From positions 1-64,000 of the forward strand of contig NZ_FWXV01000011.1 of assembly GCF_900176515.1 (NCBI RefSeq): a DNA stretch of 64,000 bases, read 5' to 3'. The notes under the pieces are model-generated. The model saw nothing but the letters and a program-made list of their open reading frames with translations, was not told the origin of the DNA and did not search any database. Positions 47,752 through 57,398 of this stretch are shown piece by piece. The position numbers and the translations under genes are program-made. Positions within the stretch are counted from its first letter, which is position 1. Each line of letters begins with the position of its first letter. The stretch comes from Kibdelosporangium aridum (GTDB lineage: Bacteria; Actinomycetota; Actinomycetes; Mycobacteriales; Pseudonocardiaceae).

Positions 47752-49287
47752 TCAGCTGGTCAGGATGGACGTGGGCAGACCGAAGTACAGCTGCACGAAG
47801 CGCGGCAGCCGATACCGGCCGAGCTCGATCGGCTCGATCAGGTGCACATCCGCGAGCGCCTCCATGGCCAACTCGATCGCGTCCGGCGCGAGCCCGGACG
47901 CCTCAGCGACGTCGACCGTCCTGAACTCGGCGGTGTCGCGGCGCACGAGCCGCATCAGGAGATGTTCCTCCACGGCGCCGAGTTCCTGCTGTGCCCTGAC
48001 CAACGGCGTCAGTATCGCCTGGCAGTCCACCGGAGTGGCGTCACCGACCGCCTTTTCCTGGCACAACTGCCGCAGCAGCATCTCCACCGTCCATGTTGGA
48101 CGAGAGGCCAGCTTCCCGCCGAGCACCCGGATCGGCAGCGGCAAGCGGGACACGCGGTCCAGCAACTCCTCCACGTGCTCGGGTTCGACGTCCACCCGGT
48201 GCCCGATGGCTGTGCGCAGGAACGCCACCGCGTCCTGTGGCGCCAGTCCGGCGACGTTCACCCACGTCACGCCCGGCAACTCGTTGAGCCTGCGCACGCT
48301 GGTGAGGATCATCGCCGAGCCAGGGGTCGCGAGGTCACGGACGTCCGCGGCCCGTTCGACGTCATCCACGATCACCAGGAACCGCTTGCCGCGCGCCTTT
48401 TCCCGCCACAGCGCCGCTTTGTCGCCCTTGGGGTTCTCCACGCCGACCGCGCGCAGCAGCTCGCCCGCGACGTCCGTCGACCGGACGAACAGCTGTCCGT
48501 CCGGGAATCGGTGTTTGACGAGGTGCCCGATCCTGGTCGCGAGCGTGGTCTTGCCGCTGCCGTGCATGCCGGTGATCCCGACGGTGGCCGGCAGCGCCTT
48601 GAGCACCTGCGCGATCTCGGTTTCCCGCCCGGTGAAGTCGGCCAGGTCCAAAGGCAGTTGCTCAGGCCGGTACACGTACTTGAGGTCGCCGCGCAGGATG
48701 GACTCATGCAGCGCGCGCAGCTCGGGCCCCGGCTCGATGCCGAGCTCCTGGTTGAGGATCGAGCGCGCTTCGTGGAACTGGTCGAGCGCCTCCGCTTGTC
48801 TGCCGTCACGGTAGAGCGCGTACATCAGCAGGGCACGCGGACGTTCGCGCAGCGGGTGCGCGGCACTGTGTTTCTGCAGCTCCAGCACATCGAGTTCACG
48901 TTCGAGCCAGTCCTCACGGGCCTTGAGCCGTTGCTGGGACAGCCGGATACGCTGCGCGTCGAAGTAAGCGGACTGGAGGCCTTCCAGCGGCTCGCCCTGG
49001 CAGTCGTCCAGGACCTCCGCGTTGACGGCGTAACCGCCGTTGGCCGACTTCACGTCCAGCTCAGGCAGCGTACGGCGGAGCCGGTACATGTATGTGCGCA
49101 CTGCCATCACCGCACTCGGTGTGGGTTCGTCCCAGACCATGCCGATCAGCTGGTCGTTGCTCAGCCAGACGCCGTTGTTCAGCAGCAGGGCGGCGAGAAC
49201 GGAGCGTTGCTGGCGCGGCCCCAATTGGACTTCCTGACCGTCTCGGCAGGCGCGGACCGGACCCATCAGGGAGAAGCGCAGGCTCAT
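47752..49287 (-). CDS. SARP family regulator with NB-ARC domain (short form)
   Basis: A regulator of about 511 residues: winged helix (LRFSLMGPVRACRDG onward), BTAD domain (HPLRERPRALLMYALYRDGRQAEAL), and a compact NB-ARC ATPase with P-loop GMHGSGKT (240-247), Walker B FLVIVDDVE and a winged-helix end. It lacks the C-terminal TPR array of the full-length SARPs in this window. Start ATG 49287 is chosen; ATG 49362 would add 25 residues. It is divergent from another, larger SARP (49409) and the two share a promoter region of about 120 bp. Confidence 0.83.
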   Translation of the reverse strand: MSLRFSLMGPVRACRDGQEVQLGPRQQRSVLAALLLNNGVWLSNDQLIGMVWDEPTPSAVMAVRTYMYRLRRTLPELDVKSANGGYAVNAEVLDDCQGEPLEGLQSAYFDAQRIRLSQQRLKAREDWLERELDVLELQKHSAAHPLRERPRALLMYALYRDGRQAEALDQFHEARSILNQELGIEPGPELRALHESILRGDLKYVYRPEQLPLDLADFTGRETEIAQVLKALPATVGITGMHGSGKTTLATRIGHLVKHRFPDGQLFVRSTDVAGELLRAVGVENPKGDKAALWREKARGKRFLVIVDDVERAADVRDLATPGSAMILTSVRRLNELPGVTWVNVAGLAPQDAVAFLRTAIGHRVDVEPEHVEELLDRVSRLPLPIRVLGGKLASRPTWTVEMLLRQLCQEKAVGDATPVDCQAILTPLVRAQQELGAVEEHLLMRLVRRDTAEFRTVDVAEASGLAPDAIELAMEALADVHLIEPIELGRYRLPRFVQLYFGLPTSILTS

Positions 49288-49408
49288 ACTCCGCGGCAAC
49301 GCCTGGCGCCCCGGTTCGCTTCCTCGAAATCCGCTCAGCACGTGCTCGATGTTCAACTTCATGCGAACCGGACCGGGCGTGCCAAGCACCCATGACAGAA
49401 TCGGCCGG

Positions 49409-52400
49409 GTGCAAATCGGGGTGCTTGGATCATTCGAGGTTCGTACGGACGACGGCACCGTCGCCGACGTGCCGGGCGCCCGGTTGCGCGCACTGTTGAT
49501 CGCCCTCGCACTCGACCCGGGCCGGATCGTCCCGAAAGCGACGCTCATCGACTGGATCTGGGGTGAAAACCCACCGGCCGACGCGGCGAATGCCTTGCAG
49601 CGCTTGGTTTCCCGGCTGCGGAAGGCTCTGCCGGAACGGGAATTGGTCGAAGGGTTGACCGACGGCTACCGGTTGACGGTGGAGCCGGACGCTGTCGATG
49701 CCGTGCGATTCGAACGACTCGTCGGGCAAGCACGCGGTGGCGATGATCACCAGCAGGTCAAACTGCTGCGTGAAGCCCTTGGACTGTGGCGTGGCGCGGC
49801 CATGCAGGACGTCGGCTTGCAGGACAGCGGGGCATTCGACGCGGCGGTCACCCGGCTCGAAGGGCTGCGCGTCGCCGCGCTGGAGGACCGGTTCGACGCG
49901 GAGATCAGTCTCGGCCACGGTGCCGAGCTGGTCGCTGAGCTGACCGACTTGGTGGCCGCGCATCCGCTGCGAGAGCGGCTTGTCGCCGCGTTGATGCGTG
50001 CCCTCGGCGCGGCAGGCCGTAGCTCCGAGGCACTGGTCGTGTACCAGCGTGCGCGGGAGGCCCTCGCCGACGAACTGGGCGCCGATCCGTCACCGGAGCT
50101 GTCCGCGTTGCACGTGGCGCTGCTGCGGGGCGAGGTGGGACGGCGGGAGACAACCCGGAACACCAACCTGCGTGCCGAGCTGACCAGCTACGTCGGCAAG
50201 GACGCCGATGTCGCCGCGGTCCGTGAACTCGTCACTGAACATCGACTGACCACCTTGATCGGGCCCGGAGGCACCGGAAAGACCAGGCTGGCCACGGAAA
50301 CCGTACGCACACTGCTCGGCGACCTGCCGGACGGCGCCTGGATGGTGGAGCTCGCGGCCATCGGCGCCGATGGTGACGTGGCGCAGGCGACGCTCGCCGC
50401 GCTCGGTCAGCGGGAAGGGCTGCTTGGCGGAGCGCCGGACGCCGAGCCGACGGACCGGGTCGTCGCCGCGATCCGCGATCGGCAGGTGCTGCTGATCCTG
50501 GACAACTGCGAGCACGTGATCGAGTCGGCGGCAGCGTTCGCCCATCGAGTGCTCGGTGAGTGCCAGCGGCTGCGGATCCTGGCCACGAGCAGGGAACCAC
50601 TCGGCATCACCGGCGAGGCGTTGTGGCAGGTCGTGCCGCTGGCTCTGCCCGCGGAGCGGGAAGCCCCCGCCCAGATCGAGTCCTCGCCGGCCGTCCAGCT
50701 GCTGCGGGATCGAGCGAGCGCGGTGCGCAAGGACCTCGTGATGGACGCGTCGACGTTGTCCACGATGGCCCGTGTCTGCCGGGCGTTGGACGGAATGCCG
50801 TTGGCCATCGAACTCGCCGCGGCCCGGTTGCGCACCATGTCACTGGATCAGCTCGCCAATCGGCTCGACGACGTGTTCCGCCTGCTGACCGGCGGCAGCC
50901 GGACGGCATTGCCACGGCACCGGACGCTGCGCGCGGTGATCGACTGGAGCTGGGAACCGCTCACCGAGGCCGAACGGATGGTCCTGCGCAGGCTTTCGGT
51001 GTTCTCCGGCGGGGCGAGCCTGGAAGCGGCCGAGTGGGTCTGCGCTGGCGACGAGGGGGAAGTGCTCGACCTGCTGACCGCGTTGACCGAGAAATCCTTG
51101 CTGGTGGTCACCGAAGGCGACATAGCGCCGCGCTACCGGATGCTCGGCACGATCAAGGAGTACGCCGCCCAAAAGCTCGCCGAGGCGGGCGAATCGGAGT
51201 TCGCGCGCCGTGCGCATCTGGCGTACTTCACCGACCTGGTCGAGACCGCGGAGCCACATCTTCGCAGCGCCGAGCAACTGGAATGGCTTGCCACGCTTGA
51301 CCTCGAGCAGGACAACATCGTTGCCGCGATGCGTGGTGCGCTCGCGGCCGGTGAGGCGCAATGGGCAATGCGCCTTGCGGCGTCGGCCAACTGGTACTGG
51401 TGGCTCGGCGGGCACAAGACTGTGGGCAGCGAGCTGACCATGGCGGCCACCGCTTTGCCCGGCGAGGTCACCGACGAGATCCGGGCCATTGTGTACTCGT
51501 TCGCCGTGCAGTTCGGGGTGTCCGGGCGCAGTGGCCAGCACGATGTGGCGGAGTGGATCCGCGAGGCGCACCGGCTCAGCCAGGGTGTCCAGGGCGGTCA
51601 TCCACTGCTGAAGGTCGCCGCCCCACTGGAGCGCCTGCTGCACGGGCCAGACGCGGCACTGACAGCGTTCGAACCACTGCTCACCGACGACGAGCCTTGG
51701 GTACGTGCCCTGGCCCGGATCCAGCTCGGCAAGCAGCGGATCATGCTGGGCCACGGCGGGCGGGAGGCGGACGCCCATCTCGAGACGGCGCTCGCCGAGC
51801 TGCGCGCGATCGGTGAACGGTGGGCGATTTCGTTCGCCCTGATCGAGCTGGCGAACCGGATCGCCGTGCGCGGCGAGTTCGCCGTTGCGTGCGAGTACTA
51901 CGAGCAAGCGATCGCAGTCGTCACAGAGGTCGGCGCGCTCGAGGACATCGTCGGGATGCGGTCACACCAGGCCCGGTTGTACTGGCTGCTGGGCGACAAA
52001 GAGGCGAGCGCGGCTGCCATAGCGGACGCCCAGCGGGCCGCGGAACAGGTCGCCTGGCCCAACGCGCTCGCGGAGCTGGCCCTGACAAAGGCAGAGCTCG
52101 CGCGCTGGAACGGCGACAGCGAGGAGGCACACCGCCAACTCGGCGTCGCGACAGCCACGCTGGGCCCCGACGCCGAGCGAGCCAACTACCGCGCGTCGAT
52201 ACAAGACCTGCTCGGCTACCTTGCCGACGATCTCGACAAGGCCCGCCAACATCGTGTCGCGGCCCTCCAGGCAACCGACGAGTCGAACGCACCGCTGACC
52301 GCGGCGATACTCGTCGGCATCGCAGACCTGGCCCTGCGCCAGGAACAGTTCGAGCAAGCAGCACGGCTGCTCGCCGCGAGTACGAGCGTGCGCGGCCTGC

Positions 52401-52540
52401 CGGATCGTTCCCTGCCGGACGTGGCCAGGATCGAACAGGCTGCCCGGAGTCACCTCGGCGACGCGCGGTTCGCCGAAGCGACCAAGGAAGGCACGCGGAC
52501 AAGCTGGCGTGAGCTGGTCACGGTCACGCTCGGCGCGTAA
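49409..52540 (+). CDS. AfsR/SARP family regulator with NB-ARC and TPR-like domains
   Basis: A 1043-residue regulator: winged helix (QIGVLGSFEVRTDDG), BTAD (HPLRERLVAALMRALGAAGRSS), NB-ARC-like ATPase with P-loop GPGGTGKT (285-292) and Walker B LLILDNCEH, then a long helical-repeat region (ANYRASIQDLLGYLADD). GTG 49409 follows a CAGAAT -10-like hexamer seven bases upstream, so the mRNA is probably leaderless. It is divergent from the shorter SARP, and its target is unknown. Confidence 0.87.
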   Translation: MQIGVLGSFEVRTDDGTVADVPGARLRALLIALALDPGRIVPKATLIDWIWGENPPADAANALQRLVSRLRKALPERELVEGLTDGYRLTVEPDAVDAVRFERLVGQARGGDDHQQVKLLREALGLWRGAAMQDVGLQDSGAFDAAVTRLEGLRVAALEDRFDAEISLGHGAELVAELTDLVAAHPLRERLVAALMRALGAAGRSSEALVVYQRAREALADELGADPSPELSALHVALLRGEVGRRETTRNTNLRAELTSYVGKDADVAAVRELVTEHRLTTLIGPGGTGKTRLATETVRTLLGDLPDGAWMVELAAIGADGDVAQATLAALGQREGLLGGAPDAEPTDRVVAAIRDRQVLLILDNCEHVIESAAAFAHRVLGECQRLRILATSREPLGITGEALWQVVPLALPAEREAPAQIESSPAVQLLRDRASAVRKDLVMDASTLSTMARVCRALDGMPLAIELAAARLRTMSLDQLANRLDDVFRLLTGGSRTALPRHRTLRAVIDWSWEPLTEAERMVLRRLSVFSGGASLEAAEWVCAGDEGEVLDLLTALTEKSLLVVTEGDIAPRYRMLGTIKEYAAQKLAEAGESEFARRAHLAYFTDLVETAEPHLRSAEQLEWLATLDLEQDNIVAAMRGALAAGEAQWAMRLAASANWYWWLGGHKTVGSELTMAATALPGEVTDEIRAIVYSFAVQFGVSGRSGQHDVAEWIREAHRLSQGVQGGHPLLKVAAPLERLLHGPDAALTAFEPLLTDDEPWVRALARIQLGKQRIMLGHGGREADAHLETALAELRAIGERWAISFALIELANRIAVRGEFAVACEYYEQAIAVVTEVGALEDIVGMRSHQARLYWLLGDKEASAAAIADAQRAAEQVAWPNALAELALTKAELARWNGDSEEAHRQLGVATATLGPDAERANYRASIQDLLGYLADDLDKARQHRVAALQATDESNAPLTAAILVGIADLALRQEQFEQAARLLAASTSVRGLPDRSLPDVARIEQAARSHLGDARFAEATKEGTRTSWRELVTVTLGA

Positions 52541-52572
52541 ATGCAGGACCTCGGGCAGTGGACGATTTCGCC

Positions 52573-53028
52573 CTACTGCCGACCGGCCCTGTCCTCAGTG
52601 GACTCGTTGTTCTCCGACCACTTCCGGATGTGGGTCAGGGCCGGTTCCAACACGGCCGCAAGGACGGCACGTAACCGGTCGGTGTGGTCGAATGCGAACC
52701 ACCCACTTCTCAACCGGCTGCGCAGTACCGGGTTGTCGGCGTACAACGCGCCGAGCTTGTTGCGGCCCAACGTCTTCTCAAGCGTGTGCGGAGAGATTTG
52801 CATCCGGGACTCCGGCGGTACGTTGCCCCAATCGTCCTTCTTCGAGGTGTCCGCCACGTCCAGCACGAATCCCCAACCCAGCTGGGAATCCCAGCCGAAC
52901 TTGTCGAGCAGGACCTTGACGTGCACACCGTTGGCCAAGCGGTAGTTGCCACGAGTCCCGGTGAAGCCCGCGCGCCGCACAACGTCTTCGAACTCGCGCA
53001 GTACCCCGTCCACGTCCGCCCGTTTCAT
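52573..53028 (-). CDS. Hypothetical protein, DUF4304-like
   Basis: A 151-residue soluble protein. The N-terminal half (VLREFEDVVRRAGFTGTRGNYRL, then VHVKVLLDKFGWDSQLGWGF) resembles the DUF4304 pattern of a helix followed by strands. The C-terminal half is helical. ATG 53028 has GGAGG at eight bases. It converges on the SARP gene. Function unknown. Confidence 0.6.
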   Translation of the reverse strand: MKRADVDGVLREFEDVVRRAGFTGTRGNYRLANGVHVKVLLDKFGWDSQLGWGFVLDVADTSKKDDWGNVPPESRMQISPHTLEKTLGRNKLGALYADNPVLRSRLRSGWFAFDHTDRLRAVLAAVLEPALTHIRKWSENNESTEDRAGRQ

Positions 53029-53368
53029 GGCGCTGCCTCCGTGCTTGTTCATCGCAGGGCGGAGGAGAAATGTACCCCAGAATGACTGCAACGACCGCAC
53101 ACGCCACCGCGGTCGAGCCGCCCACCCAAGCCCAGGTTCGACGCACCGCACCATCATGGCAATGTTCGGCGCGGCAGGGAACCTGCATACCAACCGGACA
53201 AGAGCTTCGGCATTGAGCTGGCGACGCAGCCTCGCGAACTTCGACGCGTGGGCGGGGCACCCCACTCACGTCGCGTCTTCCAGGCGTCATGCAGCATCCG
53301 CGCGGCTGCGATGTACCACGAAGCCAGCGTGTCCAATGTAGACTAACAGGAGCTCTGCTGGACGTTCG
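53029..53368. other. Intergenic region upstream of the DUF4304-like gene
   Basis: 340 bases between two minus-strand genes. It holds the promoter of the DUF4304-like gene and the 3-prime end of the tetR transcript. I see no tRNA, repeat or supported ORF here. Confidence 0.4.
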
Positions 53369-54118
53369 TCAGTGATCGGGCGGGCTGAGTTTCAGCCTGC
53401 GTGCCGCACCGTCCAGCACCATGGACAGGCCGTGGCGGAACCGGTCGCGTTCGGACGTGTCGCCGATGAGGTGGGGAAACACATCGCGGGGATCCTTGTC
53501 GCCGAACAGTGCTTGGGTGTTCGGGAACTCGCCGGTCGCGTATTGGGCTTCGGCGAATCGGATGGCATTTTCGATCATCTCTTCGTCCACCGGAGCGTCC
53601 ACCGTCGTGCGGAATTCCGCCGCCCGCAGCACATTGCCGTGCACGTAATCGTCCACTGTGGCGATCAGGGCGAACTTGGCCGCAGGGTCAAGGCCGGTAT
53701 CGGCCAGTGCGGCGAGCGACTGTTCGAAGTGCCGCATGGCGTTGGGTCCGGCTGGTGCGTTCTGCAGTGACTGCAGAGCCCATGGGTGGCGCATGAGTAC
53801 GTCCCACGTGCGCTCCGCGACCGCGGCCAGTGCGTCGTACCAATGGGCCGGGAACTCGTCGGCGGGGATCAGGACCTCACCCATGATCGCGTCGTCCATC
53901 AGTGCGACCAATTCGTCCTTGGTGCGGACGTAGTAGTAGAGGGTCATCGTTCCCGCGCCGAGCTCGCTGGCGATGCGGCGCATGGACACCGCGGCGAAGC
54001 CCTCGGTGTCGGCGATGGCCAGTGCGGTCGAGGCGATCTGGTCACGGGTGAACTTCGGCCGACGGGTGCCTGGCTCGGGTCGGGTCCAGATCAGTGCCGA
54101 GTCATCGCCGGTTGCCAT
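53369..54118 (-). CDS. TetR family regulator (TetR_C_1 type)
   Basis: A 249-residue TetR protein with an N-terminal extension, HTH at about residues 25-70 (RIASELGAGTMTLYYYVRTKDEL) and a TetR_C_1 domain (MRHPWALQSL, YVHGNVLRA). It diverges from the FAD monooxygenase gene at 54193. Three TTCGTAC-type operator sites fill the 74-bp gap, one overlapping its own start codon, so it is the likely repressor of both genes. Aromatic monooxygenase substrates or polyketides are common ligands. Confidence 0.88.
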   Translation of the reverse strand: MATGDDSALIWTRPEPGTRRPKFTRDQIASTALAIADTEGFAAVSMRRIASELGAGTMTLYYYVRTKDELVALMDDAIMGEVLIPADEFPAHWYDALAAVAERTWDVLMRHPWALQSLQNAPAGPNAMRHFEQSLAALADTGLDPAAKFALIATVDDYVHGNVLRAAEFRTTVDAPVDEEMIENAIRFAEAQYATGEFPNTQALFGDKDPRDVFPHLIGDTSERDRFRHGLSMVLDGAARRLKLSPPDH

Positions 54119-54179
54119 TCGTACACCGTACCGTTAACGTTGTTCGTACGTCGTACGAGGATTTCGTACACCATACGAA
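54118..54179. promoter_or_regulatory. Three TetR operator copies (TTCGTAC-type)
   Basis: TTCGTACACCGTAC (54118-54131), TTCGTACGTCGTACGA (54143-54158, containing a perfect 7-1-7 palindrome) and TTCGTACACCATACGAA (54163-54179) lie in the gap. Centres of the last two are 20 bp apart. The first overlaps the tetR start codon, the last is 14 bases from the monooxygenase start. Confidence 0.75.
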
Positions 54180-54192
54180 CAGGAGTCGGATC

Positions 54193-55677
54193 GTGATCGA
54201 TGTGCTGGTCGTCGGAGCAGGTCCGACGGGACTCACACTGGCCTGCGAACTCGCGGTGCGCGGCGTCCGGGTGCGGATCGTCGACCGGGCCGCAAGCTTC
54301 TTCGGCGGCTCGCGCGCCGACGGCATCCAGCCGAGAACCATGGAGGTCTTCGCCGATATCGGGGTCCTCGACTCGATACTGGCCAGCGGCGATCTCGGCA
54401 TGGTGATCCGTGCCTACAAAGGTGACGAGGTCGTCTGGAAAGGCCAGATGACCGAGCCAGTCGAACCGACACCGTCCGTGCCGTACCCGAACATCTGGTT
54501 CGTGCCCCAGTTCCGCACCGAGAAGATCCTCCGCGAGCGGCTCGCCGAGTTGGGCGGGCGCGTCGAACTGTCGACCGAACTGACCGACTTCACCCAGGAC
54601 GTCGACGGTGTTACCGCCACACTGACCACCGGCGGGACGGTCGAGACGGTGCGTGCCCGATACCTGGTGGGCGCGGACGGCGGGCGCAGCACAGTGCGCA
54701 GGCGACTCGGCATTCCCTTCCCCGGCGAGACAGACGAGACCACCACGATGCTGTTCGCCGACGCGAGGGTGGACGGGATCAGCCACGACCACGGCCGGAT
54801 CTGGCAAAACGGTGACGGTGGCGTCTCGGTCGTTCCGCTGGCCGGTACCGAACTGTTCGTCGTGACGGCACGGCCACCGGCCGACGAGCACGAGCCGATC
54901 CGCGACTACCTGCAGCGGCAAGTCACCGAATCCTCCGGCCGGACCGACATCCTGGTACGGGAGGTCACCTGGCACACGACCTGGCGGGCCAACACCAGGC
55001 TCGCCGAACGCTTCCGGGAAGGCCGGGTCTTCCTGGCAGGCGACGCCGGGCACGTCCACCCGCCGACCGGTGGCCAGGGCATGAACACCGGCATCCAGGA
55101 CGGCTACAACCTCGGCTGGAAGATTGCCGCCACCTTGACCGGAGCCCCGGACGTCCTCCTGGACAGCTACGAACCGGAACGAATGGCGGCTGCACGCACC
55201 GCGTTGGACATCAGCACAGCGCTGCTGGAGAAACACCGGCGAGGAGACGACGACGCCCACATCCGCGGCCCAGAGGTGCACGGTCTCACGTTGCACTACC
55301 GCGGCAGTCCACTTTCGATCGACGACCGCACCGAACCCGGAGCGCTCAGGGCAGGCGACCGCGCACCGGATGCGCCCGCAACCATCGACGGCACGCCGGT
55401 CCGCCTGTTCGACCTGTTCCGTGGTCCACATTGGACATTCTTGGCCTTCGGCACGCCACCGAGCGAGCCACTCGATCCCGCACTGCGCGCGTACACAGTG
55501 GTCCGGCCAGGCGAGCCAGCGGGCGAAAACACATTGGTGGACAACGACGGACACATCCGCGCCAGCTATGACGCGAACGACGGCACCCTCATGCTGATCC
55601 GTCCCGACGGCTACATCGGGTTGGTCACTGACAGCAGTAGGCGCGCGACCGAGTACTGGACCGCCGTCATGAGCTGA
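54193..55677 (+). CDS. FAD-dependent aromatic hydroxylase (group A monooxygenase)
   Basis: A 494-residue flavoprotein monooxygenase of the PgaE/MhpA/RdmE type. FAD motif GAGPTG near residue 8, DG motif VGADGGRSTVR, GD motif FLAGDAGHVHPP, and a C-terminal thioredoxin-like domain (GDRAPDAPATIDGTPVRLFD). It would hydroxylate an aromatic or polyketide-like substrate with NAD(P)H. GTG 54193 follows AGGAG at seven bases. The TetR regulator faces it. It is less like rifampicin monooxygenases than the gene at 12254. Confidence 0.85.
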   Translation: MIDVLVVGAGPTGLTLACELAVRGVRVRIVDRAASFFGGSRADGIQPRTMEVFADIGVLDSILASGDLGMVIRAYKGDEVVWKGQMTEPVEPTPSVPYPNIWFVPQFRTEKILRERLAELGGRVELSTELTDFTQDVDGVTATLTTGGTVETVRARYLVGADGGRSTVRRRLGIPFPGETDETTTMLFADARVDGISHDHGRIWQNGDGGVSVVPLAGTELFVVTARPPADEHEPIRDYLQRQVTESSGRTDILVREVTWHTTWRANTRLAERFREGRVFLAGDAGHVHPPTGGQGMNTGIQDGYNLGWKIAATLTGAPDVLLDSYEPERMAAARTALDISTALLEKHRRGDDDAHIRGPEVHGLTLHYRGSPLSIDDRTEPGALRAGDRAPDAPATIDGTPVRLFDLFRGPHWTFLAFGTPPSEPLDPALRAYTVVRPGEPAGENTLVDNDGHIRASYDANDGTLMLIRPDGYIGLVTDSSRRATEYWTAVMS

Positions 55678-55683
55678 CTGGAC

Positions 55684-55732
55684 AACGTGGACCCAGGAGC
55701 GGCCCCCGATTGCCGCTCCTGGCGTCCACGTT
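55684..55732. terminator. Long bidirectional terminator
   Basis: A 20-base stem with one bulge (55684-55703 with 55712-55732) and eight-base loop lies between the convergent monooxygenase and HAAS-domain genes. Confidence 0.8.
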
Positions 55733-55734
55733 CC

Positions 55735-56982
55735 TCACTTCGTCGGCGTCGGGCTCGTCGGTGTGGACGAGGGCGCTGACGGCGACGAAGAAGGAGGCAC
55801 TGACGTAGTAGGCGCTGGCGTGGAGGAAGGCGGGGTCGCCCTCGGGATCGCCGCACTGAACGGCACTTCCGTATTCTCGCGACAAACACTCCGATAGCCG
55901 GCTTGGTTGCCCTGGCTGTCGATGAATGGCTCCGAGCTCCGGTCGATCTGCGGGCGCGGGAACCGGTTGTCCTCGCCGATCTTCTCGCGGTAGCCGGTCG
56001 CGGCCTTGCAGCCGTAGCGAGTGAGCGAAATCGGCCGGCCCTGTTCGTCGTAGAGGTAGACGTCTGTCAGTGGCTTGCCCTCCGCGTCGAACGCGTAGAT
56101 GTTCTCCACCTGGTTGCCGCCGTACCTCAACTGCTGATTGCCGTATTCGTCCGTCGACGGGTAGTAGGACGTCGCGTTCTGGTACGGCGTGCGGTTGCCG
56201 ATCAGGTCCACAGTGGCGCCGAACCCGCCGAGCAGTCCGCCGATCACGAAGGTCGACACCGGCGCGACCACCCACAGCAGGCGCCTGTCACCGCCCACCC
56301 GTTGTCCGGCCCACACCGCCGCCACCCCTGCGGCGATCAGGAACGGCATCAGCAGCACTGCCTGGCGGTGTCGCGCCATCAGCAGCAGTCCGAACGCCAC
56401 GAGCGCCAACGCACACAGCAGCCACCACGCCGGTTTGAGCGATCCGAGCCACCGAATCGCCTTCCCGGTGTCGTCCTTCTCCCGGGCGCGGGCCACTGTC
56501 GTGGACAGCCACTTCATTTCCGGCAGCGCCATCACCGATCCCACGCCGTCGCGCAGCAGCAAGACGAGGCTGATCACGAACACCGGGGCAGGCCAGCCCA
56601 GACCCAGCAGCATGTCCGGGTCGAGCGAGACGCCGGCCAGGAAGGCCACCAGCCCGGCGGCGACGGCGGAGAGCACAAGTCCCCACAACGCGATCCGCGG
56701 CCGGGCGAGGCCCTGTTTCGCCCTGGTCTTCTTGGCCTCGCCTGGTTCTGAGGCCGGTGGGTAGCCCCCGGCGGCACGCAGTTCCGCGGCGTAGCTCTCC
56801 GGCGTGCCCAGCCGTTCGATCATGGCTTCGACCCGTGCGCCCGGCCCCAGCTCGGACTCCAGTTCGGCCAGGTGCGGGCGGACATCCTCGAGGATCTCCT
56901 CGACCTCGCTCGCGGGCAGGTCGGCGAGCGAGGTCCGGACCCGCGCCAGATACACACGAACCGCAGTCGCCGTGTCACTCAT
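55735..56982 (-). CDS. HAAS domain membrane protein
   Basis: A 415-residue protein with an N-terminal HAAS/DUF1700-like alpha domain (YLARVRTSLADLPASEVEEI, then LAELESELGPG), about six transmembrane helices (from residue 98), and a large extracytoplasmic C-terminal part rich in Tyr, Asn and Gly that ends in a Pro/Ser/Thr tail. The ATG at 56982 overlaps the PadR stop by four bases. HAAS proteins are typically regulated by a coupled PadR factor, exactly this layout. Function is thought to be in membrane signalling; the role here is unknown. Confidence 0.8.
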   Translation of the reverse strand: MSDTATAVRVYLARVRTSLADLPASEVEEILEDVRPHLAELESELGPGARVEAMIERLGTPESYAAELRAAGGYPPASEPGEAKKTRAKQGLARPRIALWGLVLSAVAAGLVAFLAGVSLDPDMLLGLGWPAPVFVISLVLLLRDGVGSVMALPEMKWLSTTVARAREKDDTGKAIRWLGSLKPAWWLLCALALVAFGLLLMARHRQAVLLMPFLIAAGVAAVWAGQRVGGDRRLLWVVAPVSTFVIGGLLGGFGATVDLIGNRTPYQNATSYYPSTDEYGNQQLRYGGNQVENIYAFDAEGKPLTDVYLYDEQGRPISLTRYGCKAATGYREKIGEDNRFPRPQIDRSSEPFIDSQGNQAGYRSVCRENTEVPFSAAIPRATPPSSTPAPTTSVPPSSSPSAPSSTPTSPTPTK

Positions 56983-57302
56983 GCTGCCTCTCCCAAAAGC
57001 GAATTCATCGTGGAAGCGAAGCTCAGCCAGGTCTTCCCGGACTCCGCGAGCCGGAGCCTGCCCGGCTCGTTCAGGCTGTAGTACTTGCGGTGCGGCCCCT
57101 CTTCGCTGGGCACCACATACGACGTGAGCAGGCCTGCCTTGTAGAGCCTGCGCAACGTCCCGTACACCGACGCATCCCCCACCTCGTCCAGGCCGGCCGC
57201 CCTGAGTCTTCGCAGGACGTCGTAGCCATAGCCGTCCTCGTCGCGGAGCACCGCGAGGACAGCGAGATCGAGCACGCCCTTGAGCAGCTGACTGATCTCC
57301 AC
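56979..57302 (-). CDS. PadR family transcriptional regulator
   Basis: A 107-residue PadR regulator (LLKGVLDLAVLAVLRDEDGY, DASVYGTLRRLYKAGLL, then wing and a C-terminal helix). GTG 57302 follows GGAGGG at four bases. It overlaps the HAAS-domain gene (ATGA). An inverted repeat ACTAC...GTAGT (around 57330-57352) lies in the region shared with the divergent P450 gene and may be its operator. Confidence 0.87.
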   Translation of the reverse strand: MEISQLLKGVLDLAVLAVLRDEDGYGYDVLRRLRAAGLDEVGDASVYGTLRRLYKAGLLTSYVVPSEEGPHRKYYSLNEPGRLRLAESGKTWLSFASTMNSLLGEAA

Positions 57303-57398
57303 CGCACCCTCCAGTCTTACGGACCAAACACTACCACGCATTGCGCAGTAGTACGCACAGCGCAGGCTTGCAGGGTCCCGGCTGGTAGCTTCGACCAG

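Noticed and set aside
47842..49395. 517-codon plus-strand frame opposite the short SARP
   Set aside because: The minus-strand SARP has P-loop and BTAD motifs; the opposite frame has none.
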